Both the position numbers and the translations under genes were made by a program. Shown piece by piece: positions 60,501 through 64,000 of a DNA stretch of 64,000 bases (position 1 is its first letter; every line of letters starts with the position of its first letter). Source of the stretch: Alligator mississippiensis (taxonomy: Eukaryota; Chordata; Crocodylia; Alligatoridae); contig NC_081824.1 of the NCBI RefSeq assembly GCF_030867095.1, positions 176,398,933-176,462,932 of the forward strand, given 5' to 3'. The notes beneath the pieces are model-generated. The model was given only the letters and a program-made list of their open reading frames with translations, made no database searches and was not told the origin of the DNA.

Positions 60501-63500
60501 CTCAACACTGAACTTAATCTGGTTCTGACACGCTCAATTTGCTAGCCTGTCGAGATCCACCTGTATCTGTAGCTTATCTTCAAATGTGACTACGCTTCCC
60601 CATAACTTGGTGTCATCTGTGAACTTGGCCAGTGAGCTCTTCACCCCCTCATCCAAATCATTGTTTTTGAAAGGCAGAATGAACGGGGGAAAAAACAAGA
60701 TTTTTTTTTTATGGCTGCATAGGGCAGGGACAGAACATAATCTTCAGCTGACTCGTGCTTCTCCCTTACCTGTTTAACTAAAGCTGAAACCCTTGTCTTT
60801 GCTGAAAACTGGTCTTTCTAGGCCTGTGATTTGAAAAGGGCTAAAGAGTCTCCAAAACTGTGAAATAGGAGGAGAGAAACTGGGAGCAGTTAGCAAATAG
60901 AGGCGAGTTAGCTTGATTAGTGGAACCTCATGACCATTAAAAAGGAGAGAAATTTGTTAATCTCTGGAATAAAGAACAGTGACTCAAAGTAGGACTCAAA
61001 AGTAGGGTGCTTCTATCCCAGTCAGATAATCAGCTTGCCCGCTAAATATGTGCACCCCAATTTTGGGCAGCTGATGTTTTGGGGGGTGCATGTTCTATGT
61101 TAGAAAATATGATATGCTTCCCATTATTAATTCCATGAGCCATCTAATCTCTTAGAATCATATCTTTTAATCAGCAAATATTAAGGAGACATGGAGAGAC
61201 TATGTGTCAGTGATGATTTACTCTCTTTCAGAACATTGTTATTATCCATTTGGTCACTCATGCATAATATAAATTTAAGCAGAAGTTCTTTAAAATACAG
61301 TATGCGAGATGCAAGGATTTTTTGTGGATGATATCTTTTATTGGACTGACTATATTGTTGGGAGATACATAGACAAGTTTTTGGGTATAGGACACTCTTC
61401 TTTACAGAGCTGGTACAACAAATGCTATCGCCCACAAAAATCTTGCCTCTTTTTTTTTATATATATATTTCCAGGATTATCATGGCTACAATATCACTTC
61501 AGTACTACCTTAAAATACTATAGTTTGCCTCAATCCAATGCTTTTGTGTGTGGGTGGGGGGAAGGAGGGAGGGAGGAGCACTTTCTGCTTTAAAGTGTGC
61601 ATGTTTTTAGAGTGTATATTAGATTACTAGGTTGCAAAATTTGAAAAAGAAAAAAAATCAAGTCCTCTTTTATGTTTTAGGAGGATAGTAAAATATGGCA
61701 ACTAAGACCTCTTAAACATTTTTTCTTAAAAAGGATTTTTTTTCCAAATGTAATTCTTATTTTTGAAGCCAACTAAATTATATGTTCTTTCAGCGTGTTT
61801 TTAGTAGAACTATGGCCAGACATTATAATGTATGTAAAATTGATGCAGGAGTTTTGAAAAACAAAGATGTTTTGTAGATTAATTTATATGCTTCATTAGT
61901 CAGCTTGTAGTTTATCTTTTATATCTTCCTTAAGCAGTGCCAAAGTGCAACAAAACAACATTGCTAGTACATAAGTTTAAAATAATATAAAACAAAGAAG
62001 ACAAGCAAAATATGTTTGGAAACCCAATACTGAAATTGGTTATTTAAATTATTTGAATGTCCAACTGTCCCTGGATAGCTTCCATGGTAGGTGGCCATAA
62101 ATGCACATTGCTGCTATGTGGTGCAGTGTTTCAATACCTGGATAGTCCATGTCTCCCTGACATTTGTGGCAGGACAAAGGACCTAAGGAATAGAATTAGA
62201 ACTATCTTTTTCCGGGGCTGAGCTTGAGAGGGCTCTAAAACTGTAGGAGCGGTATAAGGAATTACATAGACAGGGATTTTTTTCCAGTGAATAATGTTAT
62301 ACCTTTTTTTTTTTTTACTACACCTCATCCTTTTAAAAAATATTTTGTTTCATGTATTTTATTCTCCTTGTGCCGCATACATTTGATGAGTACCAGTATA
62401 ATTGTATCTTGCAATTAGCATGAACATCACCAAAAAAATAATTTATTATTGCTGTCTAATTTTACACCGAGGAAAGTTTTTATTTCTAAACATACCTCTA
62501 AAATTAATGTTATGTTCATGTTAATGGCCAGAATTGTTAAACCCAATGTCTAGGTCAGGTTCCTAAATCTATGGTTAGACCCTTTTTTAAGGATGTGGTG
62601 AGCACTTATACTAGGGTTACCATATATCCGGGTTTTCCTGGACGTGTCCTTTTTTGGGGGCCTCCCATCTCCGTCTGGGATTTTGCTGTGCTGCCACATT
62701 CCCGGCACTTCCTGGCTTGCTCCAGCAAGGAGCTGCTTGGGGCTGGGGAGAGCAGAGGGAAGGTGATTGGAGTCCGGGTCATCTGTGTGCATCTTGGCAG
62801 CTGCAGGCATGCAACTCTGTCAGGGGTGGGGTTTGGAGAGTCAGGGCTCGGGACTGTCTGGGGTGTGTGTGTGTGTGTTTGTGTCTGTCTGTGGATCGGT
62901 GTGCAAAGGGGCAGCTGCCTGTCGGTGCTGGGGCTGCAGCAGGGTGGGGAGGAGGGGGAGGGGATCTTCAGGGGCAGCAGGGAGTTGCGTGGGCAGCAGG
63001 GCTGGGGAGGGCAGGGGGCTGCGGGTTGGGAGTGAGCATTACTAGCAGGGCTGGGGGCAGGGGGCTGCTGGTTGGGAGTGAAGGGGCAGCAGTAGGGCTG
63101 GGGGGGGCTGTGGCCTGGGAGTGAGGGGCACCAAGGGGGTGGGGGGCTGTGGGTCAGGAGCACAGGGCACAGGCACGGCCAGGTGGTTACAGGTCCGTAG
63201 TGAGGGGTATCAGCAGGGACAGGGGGGCTATAGGTTAGGAGTGAGGAGCAGCAGCAGGGTTGGGGGGGCTGTAGCTTGGGAGTGGGGGCAAGGCACGGGC
63301 ATATGAGCACCAACCTCCACCTCACAGTCATATACCCCCCACCCCCCCAGTGTCCTCTTTTTTGAAATGGGAAATATGGTAACCCTACTTATACATGGTC
63401 TTAGTCCAATGGTGCCCAGCCTTTTGGCTTCACAGGCCAGAAGGGCAGCTCTGGGTTGGTCCGTGAGCCGGATCCTGTCTGTGGGCCAGACTCCTCTGCA

Positions 63501-64000
63501 TACGGCTGGCCTGGCTGAGGCCCAGTCCAGCTGTGTGGGGCCTGGTTGGGGCTTGGCAATTTGGTGGGAGGGGAGTGGTAACAGTGTTACTTGCCGCTGC
63601 TCTCCAACGGCTACATTTCCATATTTGTGGGGAGCCACATGGGCCAGATGACATATTTAGGGGTTGAGCACCCCTATGTTAGTCTGTGGAAACTGTAGGG
63701 CTCAGCACCTTTGAAAATAAAATGCCGTAATTAGAGAAACAGATACCTAACTTCAGACAATGGATAATTTTAGCCACTGTTTACTTAAGAAAAAGGGAGG
63801 GAAAGGAGCTGAACCATTTCAAAGAAATGCTAATGACATTTTTCATAGCCAGGATTTGCATTGTGTTAATATTAACTTTTTAAACTTATGCCTCCCTCCC
63901 CACAACCCCTTCCTTTTCCTTTGCTATTTTGTCATTCTAGAATGACAAAGGCCAGATTCCAGCAGATGTGGTTCCTGATCCAGTGGATATGCCATTGGAG
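45112..64000 (+). CDS. CLIP4: CLIP4, spliced N-terminal part (gene continues past the window)
   Basis: CLIP4 is a CAP-Gly linker family protein expected to bind microtubules; its N-terminal part is an ankyrin repeat region and its CAP-Gly domains lie further on, outside the window. Six coding exons (45112-45244, 51858-51997, 53392-53485, 55494-55655, 57026-57144, 63941-64000) join in frame with GT-AG borders throughout and encode 236 residues, about a third of the roughly 705-residue human protein. Landmarks: MTIEDLPEPSLEG start; FSFFDPNDAACQEILF at 46-61; ankyrin-like units at about 105-145 (DMTLLHYTCKSGAHG), 150-179 (NMNALHYAAYFDVPELI) and 185-220 (GTALHIAAFNLCTGAVKCLL). The sequence as recalled is very close to the mammalian protein. 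No stop or frameshift was seen. The CpG-island promoter implies broad expression. Confidence 0.95.
45808..46537. mobile_element. hAT-type element with GC-rich minisatellite core (TACCGTATTTT ends)
   Basis: The left end TACCGTATTTTCGCGCATAT and right end (reverse complement TATTGTATTTTTGCGCATAT) are inverted. CACCCATGTAT/CCCGCACCCATG words repeat inside both ends. The core (46080-46430) is made of degenerate units of GGCGCAGCCCGGCCCC type, with high CpG, and opens frames of over 200 codons on both strands without any stop. These Ala/Pro/Gly-rich frames are composition artefacts. It lies in CLIP4 intron. Confidence 0.7.
46538..47883 (+). other. CLIP4 intron, mostly unrecognised
   Basis: AT-rich intron sequence. 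At about 47662-47735, ACCATATTCATTCAAATAAA resembles the left end of the hAT element at 52607, truncated. A G-rich run is at 47568-47587. Confidence 0.35.
47884..47956. repeat. (TG)n microsatellite
   Basis: About 36 uninterrupted TG units, the longest in the window, followed by an A run at 47964-47976. Confidence 0.95.
48030..48808. mobile_element. hAT-type element (GGTTCCCTCTAAGG family), left end degraded
   Basis: The right end CCGCTACTCCTTAGAGGGAA, CATT is the same as in the element at 33171-33964. The interior shares CCGGCTCTG..GGAACTGCTC blocks, the GGTGAGGC segment and a CCCAGGCTCCAG short-repeat run. The left end has a recognisable GCGCACAAACTTTTTCAGGC subterminal block but lacks the terminal inverted repeat. 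A CR1 fragment abuts the right end. Confidence 0.68.
48809..49150 (+). mobile_element. CR1 LINE 3' end
   Basis: Translated: LVAIYKLTRRDQRGMGETLF, RVTRNNGHKLFESRFRLD, the same C-terminal RT text as the copy at 7582-8222. There follows GGCAGGGGGTCGGACTTGA and a tail ending CATCTATGAATCTATGAAA. About 340 bp, 5'-truncated, with small indels. The young-looking tail supports a crocodilian CR1 subfamily. Confidence 0.9.
49535..50060. mobile_element. hAT-type element, left part (CAGGGATCC family relative)
   Basis: CATGGATCCGGGTTTTCTG, CCACGGAAAAATGGAATG, and GCAGGCTGGCAGAGTTCCA match the order seen at 5478-5600. The GC-rich middle is similar in style. A matching right end was not found, so the copy is incomplete or the end has decayed. 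Confidence 0.6.
50061..51857 (+). other. CLIP4 intron, mostly unrecognised
   Basis: No repeat or exon was recognised. TGCGCATGCGCA at 51134-51145 is a perfect NRF1-type palindrome but sits in AT-rich DNA with no CpG island. Confidence 0.35.
51858..51997 (+). CDS. CLIP4: CLIP4 coding exon 2
   Basis: Acceptor TGAACAG at 51857, donor GTAAGG at 51998. Completes Glu45 and encodes residues 46-91, ending NIDIIGNE. Too short and open-ended to appear as a long frame. Confidence 0.93.
52607..53081. mobile_element. hAT-type element (TACCATATTTACTC ends)
   Basis: The left end ATATTTACCTGAATCCAAGA and the right end (reverse complement ACCATATTTACTCAATTCCA) are inverted. A second inverted pair lies close by: AATAATTAGATTTCATATG and CATGTATAGAATCTAATTG. 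Two C homopolymers (about 52738-52749 and 52956-52970) flank a CT-rich core. Non-coding, in CLIP4 intron. Confidence 0.65.
53392..53485 (+). CDS. CLIP4: CLIP4 coding exon 3
   Basis: Acceptor CCTGCAG at 53391, donor GTGAGT at 53486. Encodes residues 92-122 (ILKRGCTVNDRDGLTDM..), the start of the first ankyrin unit, plus one base of Gly123. Confidence 0.93.
53572..53823. mobile_element. hAT-like MITE (CAGGG ends)
   Basis: Starts CAGGGTGTGGGGCCTGGGG and ends GGGCCTGGGGCAGTTGCCCTG, so the outer CAGGG/CCCTG pair is inverted. 252 bp, GC-rich, non-coding. The target duplication is unclear. It lies about 90 bp downstream of CLIP4 coding exon 3. Confidence 0.5.
54100..55260. mobile_element. GC-rich repeat block related to the 4891-5371 element
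   Basis: The segment at about 55137-55207 (GGCCTGAGCCACTGCAGGCA .. AAGTGAATGTCTGTTCA) is close to the reverse complement of about 4993-5065. The right edge CTTTTTGAATGTCTGTCCC also parallels that element's terminal repeat. The rest is GC-rich with repeated CCCCTCAGGCTACT (54804 and 54911). The left boundary is unknown and the frames inside are unassigned. Confidence 0.45.
55494..55655 (+). CDS. CLIP4: CLIP4 coding exon 4
   Basis: Acceptor TTTACAG at 55493, donor GTATGC at 55656. Encodes residues 124-176 (DVETAVKFASQLIDLGADIS .. ILKNAKPK), covering the end of one ankyrin unit and most of the next. Confidence 0.94.
55656..57025 (+). other. CLIP4 intron between coding exons 4 and 5
   Basis: AT-rich; no exon, RNA or repeat family was recognised. 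Confidence 0.35.
57026..57144 (+). CDS. CLIP4: CLIP4 coding exon 5
   Basis: Acceptor AATTGCAG at 57025, donor GTAAGA at 57145. Encodes Asp177-Arg216 (VDATCSDFDFGTALHIAAF .. EHGANPAFR), a full ankyrin unit. Confidence 0.94.
57561..57590. repeat. A20 followed by (TA)n
   Basis: Twenty A residues run into five TA units. It could be the tail of an old retroposed copy, but nothing recognisable precedes it. Confidence 0.85.
57686..58047. mobile_element. MITE of the TCTACACATGCATTTA family
   Basis: The left end GGGCGCATCTACACATGCAT and right end (reverse complement GGGCACATTTACACGTGCAC) are inverted. The middle is a series of mirrored words: CACGTGCATTAATGC, CAGTAAGGTGTCTACATG, ACTGCGCAGTAAC and ACTGCACAGTA, closely matching 9784-10163. 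Non-coding. The direct flanks share only TCT. Confidence 0.72.
58048..59702 (+). other. CLIP4 intron, mostly unrecognised
   Basis: A possible decayed hAT lies at about 58853-59145 (CAGGGTGCTGTTGTACCCTC left, GGTTGAGAACAATTGCTGTA right). A C run of about 18 lies at 59424-59442. The remainder is unrecognised. Confidence 0.35.
59703..61113. mobile_element. hAT-type element split by a CR1 insertion
   Basis: The left end TACCATATTTTCTTGAGTAC and the right end (reverse complement ATCATATTTTCTAACATAG) are inverted, with subterminal ACATGCCCC mirrored by GGGGTGCATGT. The left arm ends at about 59750 and the right arm resumes at about 60662 with GTTTTTGAAAGGCAGAA. In the unbroken relative at 40902 these two parts are adjacent. 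Hence the hAT was there first. Confidence 0.7.
59751..60661 (-). mobile_element. CR1 LINE, 3' part, inserted in a hAT element
   Basis: On the minus strand the RT C-terminal text is readable: MNERNLGVIKNHSMNMSQQC, then LFYSALVRPQMEYWVQFWVP, then LERVQRRATHMIRA. The 3' UTR lies at the left (59751-59860; reverse of GGAAGGGACTCAGAAGATC). Internal indels break the frame. It is about 910 bp and more diverged than the copies at 7582 and 48809. Confidence 0.88.
61300..61445 (-). mobile_element. Penelope-like 3' tail relic
   Basis: Read on the minus strand: GGGCGATAGCATTTGTTGTA, ACCCAAAAACTTGTCTATG and GTCCAATAAAAGATATCAT, then CACAAAAAATCCTTGCATC. The same tail type closes the coding PLE at 2487-2600. 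Only tail remains. Confidence 0.6.
61446..62611 (+). other. CLIP4 intron, unrecognised
   Basis: AT-rich with T and A homopolymers. No exon or repeat was recognised; the last 8 bp are the hAT target duplication. Confidence 0.35.
62612..63386. mobile_element. hAT-type element with exact 8-bp target duplication (GGTTACC family)
   Basis: Left end TAGGGTTACCATATATCC and right end GGAAATATGGTAACCCT. ACTTATAC is present on both sides (62604-62611 and 63387-63394). Subterminal GTCCTTTTTTGGG is mirrored by GTGTCCTCTTTTTTG. The middle is a G-rich degenerate tandem array of GGGAGTGAGGGGCA..CAGGGCTGGGGG units, opening long meaningless frames. Related to 39241-39706. Confidence 0.85.
63407..63678. mobile_element. 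hAT (Charlie-like) element
   Basis: Begins CAATGGTGCCCAGCCTTTTG and ends GGGTTGAGCACCCCTATG, a typical Charlie-like pair. TTAGTC is found on each side (63401-63406 and 63679-63684), consistent with a worn target duplication. It lies 262 bp before CLIP4 coding exon 6. Confidence 0.6.
63941..64000 (+). CDS. CLIP4: CLIP4 coding exon 6, cut by window edge
   Basis: Acceptor GTCATTCTAG at 63940. Encodes residues 217-236 (NDKGQIPADVV .. DMPLE) and remains open at the last base, so the exon continues outside. Confidence 0.92.

Noticed and set aside
62571-63331. 154- to 241-codon frames
   Set aside because: G-rich tandem units of a hAT element give long stop-free reading on both strands; no family match.

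Overview
This window looks like a piece of a reptile nuclear genome, most likely a crocodilian (possibly an alligatorid). It has large introns and low gene density. CR1 LINE 3' ends close with ATCTATGA/ATTCTATGA-type tails, and MIR-like SINEs, Penelope-like elements (PLEs) and very many short non-autonomous hAT-type elements are present. No bacterial or viral gene organisation is seen. The species assignment is an inference from repeat style and from protein similarity recalled from memory; no search was run.

Two host genes are supported, arranged head to head. PCARE (C2orf71, photoreceptor cilium actin regulator) lies on the minus strand, with its giant first coding exon at 19944-23725. CLIP4 (CAP-Gly linker family member 4) lies on the plus strand. 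It has a CpG-island promoter at about 38.6-39.2 kb, probable 5' UTR exons at about 38.9 and 44.5 kb, and six coding exons from 45112 to the right edge. These give the first 236 residues, including the ankyrin repeats, and the gene runs off the window. The same PCARE/CLIP4 order and orientation is known from human chromosome 2p23, so this is conserved synteny.

Layout: 1-19.9 kb is mainly repeats (PLE, CR1, MIR, hAT and MITE copies) plus the PCARE intron and downstream DNA; the small second PCARE exon was not found. 19.9-23.7 kb is PCARE. 23.7-38.6 kb is intergenic and holds a Tigger-like element, a broken PLE, one retroviral-type LTR, a tRNA-Ser-headed SINE and a three-level nest (hAT in hAT in old CR1). 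38.6-64 kb is CLIP4, whose introns hold many more hAT copies, a roughly 950-bp CA/TG-rich minisatellite and a CR1 inserted into a hAT element.

The points most worth a second look are the tandemly duplicated CLIP4 promoter block carrying two perfect NRF1 sites, the very repetitive SPPT tail of PCARE, the hAT with an exact 8-bp target duplication just inside CLIP4 intron 1, and the SINE that joins a tRNA-Ser(AGA)-like head to a CR1 tail. I found no convincing sign of a new multi-gene system.
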